Shown here: in pieces, positions 35,785 through 43,597 of the stretch
Layout: each line of letters opens with the position of its first letter
How positions within the stretch are numbered: position 1 is the stretch's first letter
Origin: Clostridium_S neuense
Lineage (GTDB): Bacteria > Bacillota > Clostridia > Clostridiales > Clostridiaceae
Length of the DNA: 64,000 nt
Assembly: GCF_045310695.1 (NCBI RefSeq)
Contig: NZ_JBJIAA010000022.1
Coordinates: 18,317 to 82,316, forward strand
Direction of reading: 5' to 3'
Position numbers and translations under genes: made by a program
Notes under the pieces: model-generated
Told to the model about the DNA's origin: nothing
Databases searched by the model: none
Seen by the model: the letters and a program-made list of their open reading frames with translations, nothing else

Positions 35785-36726
35785 CTATTTTATCTTATTG
35801 AAAGCCTTAGTAATTCTATCAGCCATCAAATCATAGCAATGATCGGGAGATTCAAGCCCTAATTGCTTGAAACCTAAAAAACCGTGAAGATCTCCAGGAT
35901 AACATACATATTCTGCTTCACCCCCAGCATCAACCAATGCCTGCGCGTAGTCCTGATTTTCATCTCTAAATATGTCGAATTCAGCTGTAATAACTAATGC
36001 AGGAGGAAGTCTATCAAAGTGTTTAGCAAGTAACGGAGATGCCAGCTCATTATTACCATCAACTATGCGATCCTTATATAGAAATTGAATAAACCATTGA
36101 ATACCATATTGTGTAAGCCTGTATCCCTTACCATTTTCTCGTCTGGATTTTCTTTCTCCCATATCATTCCAATCAAAGCATGCATAAACAGGCATTTGGA
36201 AGGCAATGGGGAATTCTTGTCTATCTCTAGCCATCAGGCAAATAGAACCAGTAAGAGTTCCACCTGCACTGTCACCTGCAACGCAAATCTTATTGTTATT
36301 TATATCAAATTTCTTAGCATTTTGATATATAAATTTTACAATTTCATAGCATTCTTCTTGAGGATCTGGAAACCTTTGTGGCGGGCAAAGACCATATTCA
36401 ATACTTATTACAAGGCATTTTACTCTGCTGCATAATTCTCTGCAAGTAGAATCTCCATGTTCAATATCTCCTAATACAAATCCACCACCATGCATCCAAA
36501 TAATTACTCCATCTGAAGCTTTTTCTTCGGGAGTATAAATTCTAATTCTTGTATCTCTCACTGAAGTTTTAACAATGCGATCTTCTACTGAACCAACCTG
36601 TTTGTGAACTCCTTTACCTGCTTTCACCATTTCAAAATATAGCTCTCTTACCTTATCAACTCCCATGTCATACATTTTATCAAAATCTTGTTTTAAAAAT
36701 TCATTATACTTAGGATTTAACGGCAT
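35785..36726 (-). CDS. HSL-family alpha/beta hydrolase (esterase)
   Basis: A 313-residue esterase of the hormone-sensitive-lipase family. The oxyanion motif is MHGGGFVLGDIEHGDS, the nucleophile is in VAGDSAGGTLTG (Ser ~153), the acid is in AEFDIFRDE and the His in GDLHGFLGF. The cap is N-terminal. AAAGGGG precedes the ATG. It is convergent with the LysR gene, so it might belong to the same catabolic set, perhaps hydrolysing an ester or lactone. Its far-upstream region contains a perfect 24-bp palindrome. Confidence 0.88.
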   Translation of the reverse strand: MPLNPKYNEFLKQDFDKMYDMGVDKVRELYFEMVKAGKGVHKQVGSVEDRIVKTSVRDTRIRIYTPEEKASDGVIIWMHGGGFVLGDIEHGDSTCRELCSRVKCLVISIEYGLCPPQRFPDPQEECYEIVKFIYQNAKKFDINNNKICVAGDSAGGTLTGSICLMARDRQEFPIAFQMPVYACFDWNDMGERKSRRENGKGYRLTQYGIQWFIQFLYKDRIVDGNNELASPLLAKHFDRLPPALVITAEFDIFRDENQDYAQALVDAGGEAEYVCYPGDLHGFLGFKQLGLESPDHCYDLMADRITKAFNKIK

Positions 36727-36869
36727 AATAATTTTCCCCTTTCATTAATTAAATTAAATAAAGATAGGTCATTTCTTGAATTTTGCTTTCCTCATGAGGA
36801 TGTAAAACTTCTTAAAAGTCCTAACATCTACTATTATATTAGCTATTATTGTTAATGACTAATATATAT

Positions 36870-36893
36870 TTTTCATACATATATGTATGAAAA
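36870..36893. promoter_or_regulatory. Perfect 24-bp palindrome
   Basis: Half-site TTTTCATACATA followed by its exact complement. It lies about 145 bases upstream of the esterase start. A shorter 12-bp palindrome (TCCTCATGAGGA, 36789-36800) lies between. Likely an operator; the cognate regulator is unknown. Confidence 0.5.
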
Positions 36894-36958
36894 GCTATTA
36901 ATTCAAGAAATACTTTTTACATAATGATTAAGGTGAAGGTATCGAATTTAACTTATTA

Positions 36959-36995
36959 AAAAACACCGTAAAATTGAATAATACTGTGTTTCAAA
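36959..36995. repeat. Second copy of the 24.97-kb terminator sequence
   Basis: AAAAACACCGTAAAATTGAA ... TACTGTGTTT matches the terminator at 24968-25011 with a shortened loop. A separate hairpin, AAAATCACCTG / CAGGTGATTTT, lies at 37115-37153 and could terminate transcription. The gap 36727-37395 has no gene. Confidence 0.5.
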
Positions 36996-37231
36996 AAATA
37001 TATAGTTCTTAATAGTTGTGATGCTAAAAATTACTATCAAGAATCAATTTATCATAATTCTTTTTCTAGAAAAAAAATAATAAGGAGAACCTCCTCCATT
37101 TTCCGAATACAAAATCACCTGGTTTTTCATATAAAAGCAGGTGATTTTATATTATATTTTTGTACATAGTTGACGAAGTGCCTAAAATTAAGGATTTCTA
37201 TATAATTTTTCTTCGTAGCAACACAACCGTC

Positions 37232-37356
37232 TCCACGTGCATGAAGACAAGCTATAAGGTGAAAAGGAAACCATCTTTTTCACTGGGAACTTTAATCCTT
37301 AGTTCAAATAATTTTTAACAAACTCGTTCTTCGCAGTAAGCTGACACTGCATATAC
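37232..37356. repeat. Repeat B, copy 2 (methyltransferase-tail remnant)
   Basis: Pairs with 31651-31770. The minus strand reads HVETVVLLRRK, even closer to the RlmD/RumA C-terminal signature than copy 1, but the upstream sequence is not open in that frame. The shared LYAVSAYCEERVC-like frame ends at the same stop in both copies. Confidence 0.6.
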
Positions 37357-37395
37357 CTTTAAATATCTTTTATTAATAGCTATACCTAATCAATT

Positions 37396-37764
37396 CTATT
37401 TATAATCATAAATTGCCCAATACCTTTTCCCTTCACTTAATGATACCCATTTTTGAAATATATCATTAAGAACACGTTTAAATCCTAAGCTAATTAAATC
37501 ATAAGATCTTGATCCCGTTTCAAGTAAAACCTTATTATCATGCTCTTCACGAATAAGAAAACTATCATTGTTATATTTGAAGCATAATGTTTTTTTATAA
37601 ACTCGTGTACAATCCTTAAACGATACATCCATATAGTATACTCCCATAAAGTCACTAAAACCATCATCCAATGATGAGCTATAAATACTAATAGTGTTTT
37701 CATCTTCTATATCACATTTGCATTCTTTACCTTTATAAATCGCATACATTTCATTCTCTATCAT
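37396..37764 (-). CDS. Hypothetical protein, candidate immunity factor
   Basis: A 122-residue soluble acidic protein with no recognised family (FMGVYYMDVSFKDCTR, KRVLNDIFQKWVSLSEGKRYW). It lies at the end of the polymorphic-toxin operon, 13 bases after the 178-residue gene, the normal position for an immunity or duplicate immunity gene. The start is uncertain: ATG 37764 is preferred over 37773 from the spacing of AAGAGA. Confidence 0.55.
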   Translation of the reverse strand: MIENEMYAIYKGKECKCDIEDENTISIYSSSLDDGFSDFMGVYYMDVSFKDCTRVYKKTLCFKYNNDSFLIREEHDNKVLLETGSRSYDLISLGFKRVLNDIFQKWVSLSEGKRYWAIYDYK

Positions 37765-37777
37765 AGCTAGCATTCTC

Positions 37778-38314
37778 TTAATATGCTAATGATTGCTTTA
37801 TTAATTTACCTGTTAATACGTCAATTGAAAAACGCCAATCATTTCGTCCAAACTTATCTGCCATTTCTTCATCTCCTTGACATATTATTTCTATTTCATT
37901 GTCATTTTCTGACAAACTATAAAATGTATAATGCATAGGAGCTTTAACCTCATATAGACTATCTCCTACATTATTCAATACAATTATTCTACTATTTGTT
38001 CTTTTTACACCAACCTGAACAACAAATCTTTTATGTTTTTCACAATATTTAATTGAAATCAAATCATCAACTATAAAATCATGAATTTTTGCATTATCAT
38101 AGCAAACCACTTTTCCACTTTTTCTTGCATATGAATAAATTAGTCTTCCTTTCAAATCATAATATTCATTTATCTCACTTTTATCATTATCCAATCTTTT
38201 AATATATACTTTGTTTAAACCATATTTCTTTGCTACTAAAACATCTGCTATCTTTATTTCAACTATCTCGCCATCCTGTTCCCATTTGACACTTTCATCG
38301 ATTTTAATATTCAT
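37778..38314 (-). CDS. Hypothetical protein, candidate immunity to the 830-aa toxin
   Basis: A 178-residue soluble protein, beta-rich by appearance (KVYIKRLDNDKSEINEYYD, GRLIYSYARKSGKVVCYD, NSRIIVLNNVGDSLYEVK), without recognised domains. It starts 15 bases after the toxin stop codon, with GAGGTA upstream of its ATG. In T7SS-type and other polymorphic toxin loci the gene directly downstream is usually the immunity protein; the call rests on position only. Confidence 0.6.
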   Translation of the reverse strand: MNIKIDESVKWEQDGEIVEIKIADVLVAKKYGLNKVYIKRLDNDKSEINEYYDLKGRLIYSYARKSGKVVCYDNAKIHDFIVDDLISIKYCEKHKRFVVQVGVKRTNSRIIVLNNVGDSLYEVKAPMHYTFYSLSENDNEIEIICQGDEEMADKFGRNDWRFSIDVLTGKLIKQSLAY

Positions 38315-38329
38315 TAATACTATACCTCA

Positions 38330-40822
38330 CTACTTTAAATATATTTCAGAACCACTAATTGCATGAATATAGTCTGTTCTTTCTATCTTGCCCATTCCAT
38401 TAAATAAATCAAGCTGTGTTAATGATAAATCTCCTGGCAAATATGTATCAGCAGCTAAATCAACTTGAGGTCCAATTGGTCCAGAAAATGCATTTAATGT
38501 AACCCCATCATTAACTTCGCATCGTACTACCTTACCTAAATTTGTTTTCCAATTAGATTTTACTCCCATATTACTATTAACAAATTTAATATCTGGCACA
38601 TCATCAATTAATCCCCATCCACCTAATTCATCCAATTCTGCATCTGCATTTAAAACCATATTAAACTGCTCTCCACCTTTCAATGTTGTTATTACAGGTG
38701 TATATCCTTCTGGCCAAGGAGATTGTTCAGTAATCAATTTTATATAACTTTCAGCACTCTTATTCAAATCTGTTGATGAATTTGCGGCTAAAAATTCACT
38801 CCAAGTTTTTTCCGAACCTATTTTAATTGCATTTTCTGGAGTAGCATCTAATCGTTTAGCAACATCGCACAGTTGTTTAAACTGTGCATCAGTCATCTTC
38901 GTTTTATCAATATCGAGTATGCTTGTGTCTAAATCATCCTCATTAGCTTCACTAACTCCCTTAGCACCTTCTTTTCCAGCAACTTCATCAGTCTTAGACT
39001 CTACATTTACTTCTTCTGCATTCTTACTATCAACTTTTGAATTTTCACCTACGACTTTAGCCTCATCAGCCTTTGTATTTATTTCTTCATTTGCTCCACT
39101 GTCTTTTACATCTTTAAGCTGTTCACTCTTAGGGTCACTTACTTTCTCCAAATCAGTTTCTATTTTTTCTTCATCACTGCCTACATTTACTTTTTTTATA
39201 TCTTCATCAACCTTTGCAGGTGAACCTATTTCATTCTTTTCAATTATTATATCATTTACTGTTTTTTCTTCAACTTCACTTTTCTTAGCAGTTTCGGCTA
39301 TTTCTTTCGCTTCATTTCTAATTTCCACTTCTTTATCTATGCTTTTTAACTTTTCTGCTATACCACCAAACCTATCTGTTATTGATTTTTGAAGACTTAA
39401 TATTTCATTTAACGTATTCTTAAACATTTCCTCGCTAACTTTGCCAAGACCTTTTAGTTTGCTTGATAATTCCGACATTTTTTCTGCATATGATGTACCC
39501 TTTTCAAGCTTGGACATTTCACTTGCATCCTTGCTAAGTCTTACTACATTCTCCACCTTATCAGCCTCAGATGCAGCTTTCAATACTCCTTTTCCTGAAA
39601 AAAGTGTAGCTATATTCAATACTACTTCTGTACCAAACTTCGCTCTAGTATATTCGTCTCCATTAATTAAATTTTTATCTACGCTGTTTTTTATAGAGTT
39701 AAGCAAATTGCCTTCAAATTCCAACTGTTCTGCTGTTTTTGGTATTTGTGGATTTAGAAGACCATATATCTTTTCGCCAGTATCCAGCCAATTTAAAAGA
39801 GTACCCTTTGTATCAGTCCTTAGGTTATACCACTGCTTTCCACAAAACTCTGCTGCATCATATGGAATTTCTACAGTTTCTTTTGCAAATGTGCATGCTC
39901 CTGCTAAAATTCCAGCATGTTTAGGATCAATTTTCTTGTATAGTTCCCACGATTTCTTTATTATTCCCTCTAAATCATTTATTTTATTTGAGGTGTCCCT
40001 AAGTAATTTTGCTCCTCCGGGATGGTTTTTACTAAATTCATTCCAAACATCCGCCTTGAAATTATCGAAGTCGTTACTTAGATTGTTTTCACATTCAGAT
40101 TCAAACTTAGGAAGTACTTTTAGTTCTGATTTATTGCTTGTAGTTAACTCTTCTGATTTAAAGGCTAATAGAACTAAAAAATCTGTTCCAGCCTTTTGAA
40201 AATTCTTATTCTCAAAGGTCTTAAAAATTTCCTCTAATACAGAATTTATTTGTCGTGTTAATTCCGATAATTCCGACTTTATGTATTCCTCTGCATTCTT
40301 TATTGCCTTATCTACATCTTCTATTTTTTCTTCTGCAAAATTCTTAAGTTCATTTGCTGTATTTTTTACCATATCAATTGTTGAATCCACTTTCTCATCC
40401 GCTGCTTTTAAAGTTTTATCAACTGCATTTTCACTCTTTAATTTTAATTCACTGCTTTTGCTTTCAAGCGCTGCATCACCATTTAACGCTAGAGGTATAA
40501 AAGCTTCTGCATTTGCATTAACTACTCTCACTTGTATATTTTCGCTTATATTATTTATGTATACTGCATTTAATGCTTTTGAACCTCTAAAGGTAATTGC
40601 ATTTGCCTTTTCATTTAATTTTCTTTCTAAATTTTGATACCTTGAAATTTCGTCATCTAAAAATTGCTTGGTTTCGTTTAAATGACAAAGAAGCCTGTCC
40701 CCACTTGCAGTTATACCAGAGGTTTGTGCTTCTGCTCTGCTTAAATTTTCGCTAACTGTACCTTCAAATCTATTTACAATTTCATAAAGTTCTTTTAATT
40801 TTTCAAAATCCACAGAAATCAT
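38330..40822 (-). CDS. Polymorphic toxin with LXG/WXG-like N-terminus
   Basis: An 830-residue modular protein without a signal peptide. Residues 1-~110 are helical and WXG/LXG-like (VDFEKLKELYEIVNRFEG), then come coiled coils (~110-240). A pre-toxin-like region (~395-470, AKFGTEVVLNIATLFSGKG) is followed by an acidic Glu/Lys-rich linker (~530-650). The C-terminal ~140-180 residues (LGGWGLIDDVPDIKF, NAFSGPIGPQVDL) I do not recognise; they are probably the effector. It overlaps the upstream small gene by four bases. Likely exported by a type VII system encoded elsewhere. Confidence 0.7.
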   Translation of the reverse strand: MISVDFEKLKELYEIVNRFEGTVSENLSRAEAQTSGITASGDRLLCHLNETKQFLDDEISRYQNLERKLNEKANAITFRGSKALNAVYINNISENIQVRVVNANAEAFIPLALNGDAALESKSSELKLKSENAVDKTLKAADEKVDSTIDMVKNTANELKNFAEEKIEDVDKAIKNAEEYIKSELSELTRQINSVLEEIFKTFENKNFQKAGTDFLVLLAFKSEELTTSNKSELKVLPKFESECENNLSNDFDNFKADVWNEFSKNHPGGAKLLRDTSNKINDLEGIIKKSWELYKKIDPKHAGILAGACTFAKETVEIPYDAAEFCGKQWYNLRTDTKGTLLNWLDTGEKIYGLLNPQIPKTAEQLEFEGNLLNSIKNSVDKNLINGDEYTRAKFGTEVVLNIATLFSGKGVLKAASEADKVENVVRLSKDASEMSKLEKGTSYAEKMSELSSKLKGLGKVSEEMFKNTLNEILSLQKSITDRFGGIAEKLKSIDKEVEIRNEAKEIAETAKKSEVEEKTVNDIIIEKNEIGSPAKVDEDIKKVNVGSDEEKIETDLEKVSDPKSEQLKDVKDSGANEEINTKADEAKVVGENSKVDSKNAEEVNVESKTDEVAGKEGAKGVSEANEDDLDTSILDIDKTKMTDAQFKQLCDVAKRLDATPENAIKIGSEKTWSEFLAANSSTDLNKSAESYIKLITEQSPWPEGYTPVITTLKGGEQFNMVLNADAELDELGGWGLIDDVPDIKFVNSNMGVKSNWKTNLGKVVRCEVNDGVTLNAFSGPIGPQVDLAADTYLPGDLSLTQLDLFNGMGKIERTDYIHAISGSEIYLK

Positions 40823-41118
40823 GCTGAAGCACCCGCCCCAGCTTGCTGTTTTGCTTTTTCTCTTGCTTCTTCTTCAGCCTGCCTTAAACGATTTGCCTCT
40901 TCACGAAGTTCTTCCGCTATTTCATCCATCAAATTTGTAAGTGTGTCCACTTCCGTTTTTATAGTATTAAATATTTGAAGTACTGCAAAGTTTTCTTCAT
41001 CTCTATTATCTAAGTTCGTAGTACCTAGTCCATTAGAAAAACTGCTTTTTCCATTTTTTATATTGCATGAACATTCACTTATTATACTTGCTGAATATTC
41101 TAGTTCACTTGCTCCCAA
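40819..41118 (-). CDS. Small helical partner of the LXG-like toxin
   Basis: A 99-residue, largely helical protein: N-terminal SELEYSASIISECSCNIKNG and a C-terminal coiled coil (IAEELREEANRLRQAEEEAR) ending AGAGASA. Small helical proteins encoded just before LXG toxins act as targeting partners or chaperones for type VII export. The start is most likely TTG 41118, six bases after GAGAGGTGA; GTG 41127 overlaps that site. The stop overlaps the toxin start, so the two are translationally coupled. Confidence 0.6.
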   Translation of the reverse strand: MGASELEYSASIISECSCNIKNGKSSFSNGLGTTNLDNRDEENFAVLQIFNTIKTEVDTLTNLMDEIAEELREEANRLRQAEEEAREKAKQQAGAGASA

Positions 41119-41374
41119 TAGTGTCACCTCTCATAATTTCACTAATCAGTTTATGCTTTTATGTTAATATTACTATTATGCTCCATAAATTTCAATGTGT
41201 TTCAATCCATTTTTTAATTTATTTAAATAAATTTTTTAATTAATTAGCTGTATATTAAAAATTGCTCCAAAGACACATACTATAAAAAATGTGACTTTGA
41301 AGATAAGAATTATGATTAAAAAATCAGAATTTAATACCAAATATGCTTATGGTCGCTTTTCTACAATACAAAAT

Positions 41375-41410
41375 AAAAGTATTAGTAAAAAAAACATTAC
41401 TAATACTTTT
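41375..41410 (-). terminator. Terminator of the recombinase gene
   Basis: A perfect 14-bp stem AAAAGTATTAGTAA / TTACTAATACTTTT with an A/T loop, 13 bases past the stop. The remaining gap 41119-41374 shows no gene. Confidence 0.75.
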
Positions 41411-41423
41411 ATCAATTACACAT

Positions 41424-43025
41424 TTACAATATTTGTTTTACCACAACCCCATTTTTATAACAGATTTCCACCTCCACCAAACTTACCACCTTCACTTCCT
41501 TCACCATCTGCCCAAAAAGCTCCTTATCAAATTCCTTAATAGTATTTTGCCTGCCTCTTAATATATTTTCAATTTCTTTTACCTTCTCAATCCCATTCTT
41601 CCTTATAAGTTCCACATTATCAAACCTTTGCTTCTTTGCCTTCAGCTGCTTTATTTCTTCTTCAAGCCTTCCATATTCCTCATCGTAAATTTCATGATCT
41701 AAGCCTTTCCTTACATCCAACCTTACTAGGTTCATCATTTGCTCTTTCAGTTCTTCCAATCTTTCATTTGTAGCTTGCACTTCATCGCCATTTGTTTCAC
41801 TTTCTAATACCTTATTTATATTATCCATTATAGTTTTTAGAAAGGCTTCTTTGTTTTCAATAATTTTATTTATAGACCTTACAAATGCAGCTTTTAGTTT
41901 TTCTTCAGACACTGCCTTCATACTGCAAGCCTCATTTCCATTATCTATATGATTGGTACAAAGCCACACATATTTTCTATATTTCTCACCGGGTCCCCAC
42001 ATTTTTCTTGTGCATTTACTGCCACAATTACCGCATATTATCTTGCCTGAAAAGGCATATTTATTACTGTATCTACTTTTCGTTTTTTCTGAATAGCCTG
42101 CAAGTGATGCCCTTCTCTTTATTTCTTCCTGTACCCTTTGAAACATTTCCTTTGATATTATTGCTGGATGGCTATCTTCAACATAATACTGCCGAACTTC
42201 ACCTTTATTTTTTACTCTTTTATGTGTTAGAAAATCTGTTGTTATAGTTTTCTGAAGCACAGCATCGCCATAGTATTTTTCATTTTTTAAAATGCCTTTT
42301 ATTGAGTTTTCACTCCATAAAACATTTCCTGATATAGTTTTTATATTATCTTTTTCAAGTTCTAATTTTATAGCCTTGAAACTTTCGCCCTCAAGGTACC
42401 TATTATAAATTCTCTTTACTATTTCTGCTTCTTCCTTATTTACAATAAGCTTACCTTTATCATTCATGTCATAGCCAAGAAATCTTTTTGTATTAATTTC
42501 AAATTTTCCTTTCTTGAAATTTTTCTGAATACTCCATTTAACATTTTCTGAAATGTTCCTTGATTCATCTTGTGCAATAGAGCTTAATATACTTAAAATC
42601 ACTTCACTGTCAGCATTTAATGTATTTATATTTTCTTTTTCAAAATATACACCTACCCCAAAACTTTTAAGGTACCTTACCACTTCTAAACAATCAGCTG
42701 TATTTCTTGCAAATCTTGATATGCTTTTCGTTATTATCAGATCCACTTTTCCTAATTCACAAACTTTAAGCATTCTATTAAACTCTGTTCTTTTACCTGT
42801 TCCAGTACCCGAAATACCTTCATCTGCAAAAACGCCATCATAATCCCATCCAGTTTTGCTTTTTATATAACTTTCATAATAAGAAACTTGTGTTTCAAAT
42901 GATTCCATTTGTTTCAAACTATCTGTGCTCACCCTGCAGTATGCACAAACCCTTCTCTTTTTTAATAACTCTTGATTATCAGCAGACACTGTATTTCTTG
43001 CTGCAATGGCAGTTATCTTTTTCAA
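41424..43025 (-). CDS. Large serine recombinase (prophage/ICE integrase type)
   Basis: A 533-residue site-specific recombinase. The catalytic N-terminal domain (about 20-160) has the nucleophile Ser in RVCAYCRVSTD, then FADEGISGTGTGKR and DLIITKSISRFARNTADCL. The recombinase domain (~190-300) includes FLGYDMNDKGKLIVN. The zinc ribbon is CGNCGSKC ... CTNH ... C, then a long coiled coil. Start TTG follows AAAGGAGG; the ATG 18 bases upstream contains that site. It closes a prophage remnant (holin and RNA-polymerase-like fragment upstream). It could excise the neighbouring region if attachment sites remain. Confidence 0.93.
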   Translation of the reverse strand: MKKITAIAARNTVSADNQELLKKRRVCAYCRVSTDSLKQMESFETQVSYYESYIKSKTGWDYDGVFADEGISGTGTGKRTEFNRMLKVCELGKVDLIITKSISRFARNTADCLEVVRYLKSFGVGVYFEKENINTLNADSEVILSILSSIAQDESRNISENVKWSIQKNFKKGKFEINTKRFLGYDMNDKGKLIVNKEEAEIVKRIYNRYLEGESFKAIKLELEKDNIKTISGNVLWSENSIKGILKNEKYYGDAVLQKTITTDFLTHKRVKNKGEVRQYYVEDSHPAIISKEMFQRVQEEIKRRASLAGYSEKTKSRYSNKYAFSGKIICGNCGSKCTRKMWGPGEKYRKYVWLCTNHIDNGNEACSMKAVSEEKLKAAFVRSINKIIENKEAFLKTIMDNINKVLESETNGDEVQATNERLEELKEQMMNLVRLDVRKGLDHEIYDEEYGRLEEEIKQLKAKKQRFDNVELIRKNGIEKVKEIENILRGRQNTIKEFDKELFGQMVKEVKVVSLVEVEICYKNGVVVKQIL

Positions 43026-43050
43026 CGTAAAACCTCCTTTCATTGGTAAT

Positions 43051-43105
43051 ACATGTTACCTCTACTACCGCCTCAAAGCAAGTAATTTAGGCAGTGGGAA
43101 CATGT
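43051..43105 (-). other. Structured leader between the SHOCT-like and recombinase genes
   Basis: Interrupted inverted repeat: ACATGTT and AACATGT at the ends with an inner CCGCCT/AGGCaG pairing, lying about 14 bases upstream of the recombinase ribosome site. It could be an RNA leader or part of an attachment site; both are unproven. Confidence 0.4.
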
Positions 43106-43112
43106 ACAAAAA

Positions 43113-43157
43113 TTCAAAAAATAAAGAGCCTGAACCATTGCAGTTCAAGCCCTCAAT
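43113..43157 (-). terminator. Terminator after the SHOCT-like gene
   Basis: Minus strand GGGCTTGAAC / GTTCAGGCTC then TTTATTTTTT, directly after the stop at 43158. Confidence 0.7.
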
Positions 43158-43295
43158 TTATTTATTAAAGGATTTTTTATTTTCCGCATCTATTTTAGTA
43201 AACTCAATTTCTGTTATAAGTTTATCTTTTAAAAGCTCCTTTAATATAGATTTACTGATTAAATATTCTACTGAATTATTTTGAGCAACAAACAC
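43158..43295 (-). CDS. SHOCT-like small protein
   Basis: A 45-residue protein from GTG behind GAGGTGATATAG: it contains YLISKSILKELLKDKLITE and EFTKIDAENKKSF. The pattern (helix, then LLxxGxITEEEFxxxK) resembles SHOCT domains, which are common next to phage recombinases and holins. It was too short for automatic calling. It lies between holin and recombinase, with its own terminator. Confidence 0.6.
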   Translation of the reverse strand: MFVAQNNSVEYLISKSILKELLKDKLITEIEFTKIDAENKKSFNK

Positions 43296-43307
43296 CTATA
43301 TCACCTC

Positions 43308-43571
43308 TTAAAAACTTCCCTTATTTGTAGGATCATTAAATATTCCAAAGGCTGTAAGCACAGAAAATATTAAAGTCGTTAGCTCTTTGTAACTATCTTC
43401 TGTAAGTCCTATAGGTGCTAAAAGTCCATAAGTTTTCAAAATAAAAAGCACCAGAGCTGCTACTGCTGCCCATGATGCCATGCTTTTAAATCTATTTTGC
43501 TTTTGATTATTTTCGCTTACTCCATTGTTATTTTCACTGCTATTTTGTACTTGATTATTATTATTTTCCAT
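43308..43571 (-). CDS. Phage holin, phiLC3 family
   Basis: An 87-residue membrane protein: an Asn/Gln-rich N-terminus, TM1 ASWAAVAALVLFILKTYGLL, then PIGLTEDSYKELTTLIFSVLTAFGIFNDPTNKGSF with TM2 and the phiLC3 signature GI-NDPT-KG. Holins perforate the membrane at the end of the phage lytic cycle. The start at 43571 is behind AAGGGGAG. There is no endolysin gene next to it, consistent with a prophage remnant. Confidence 0.88.
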   Translation of the reverse strand: MENNNNQVQNSSENNNGVSENNQKQNRFKSMASWAAVAALVLFILKTYGLLAPIGLTEDSYKELTTLIFSVLTAFGIFNDPTNKGSF

Positions 43572-43597
43572 TATAATTCTCCCCTTAAACATATCTT

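Noticed and set aside
38919..40199. Long plus-strand open frames opposite the toxin gene
   Set aside because: They are the antisense of a Glu/Lys/Ala-rich coding region; low-complexity Ser/Phe-rich translation and no ribosome sites.
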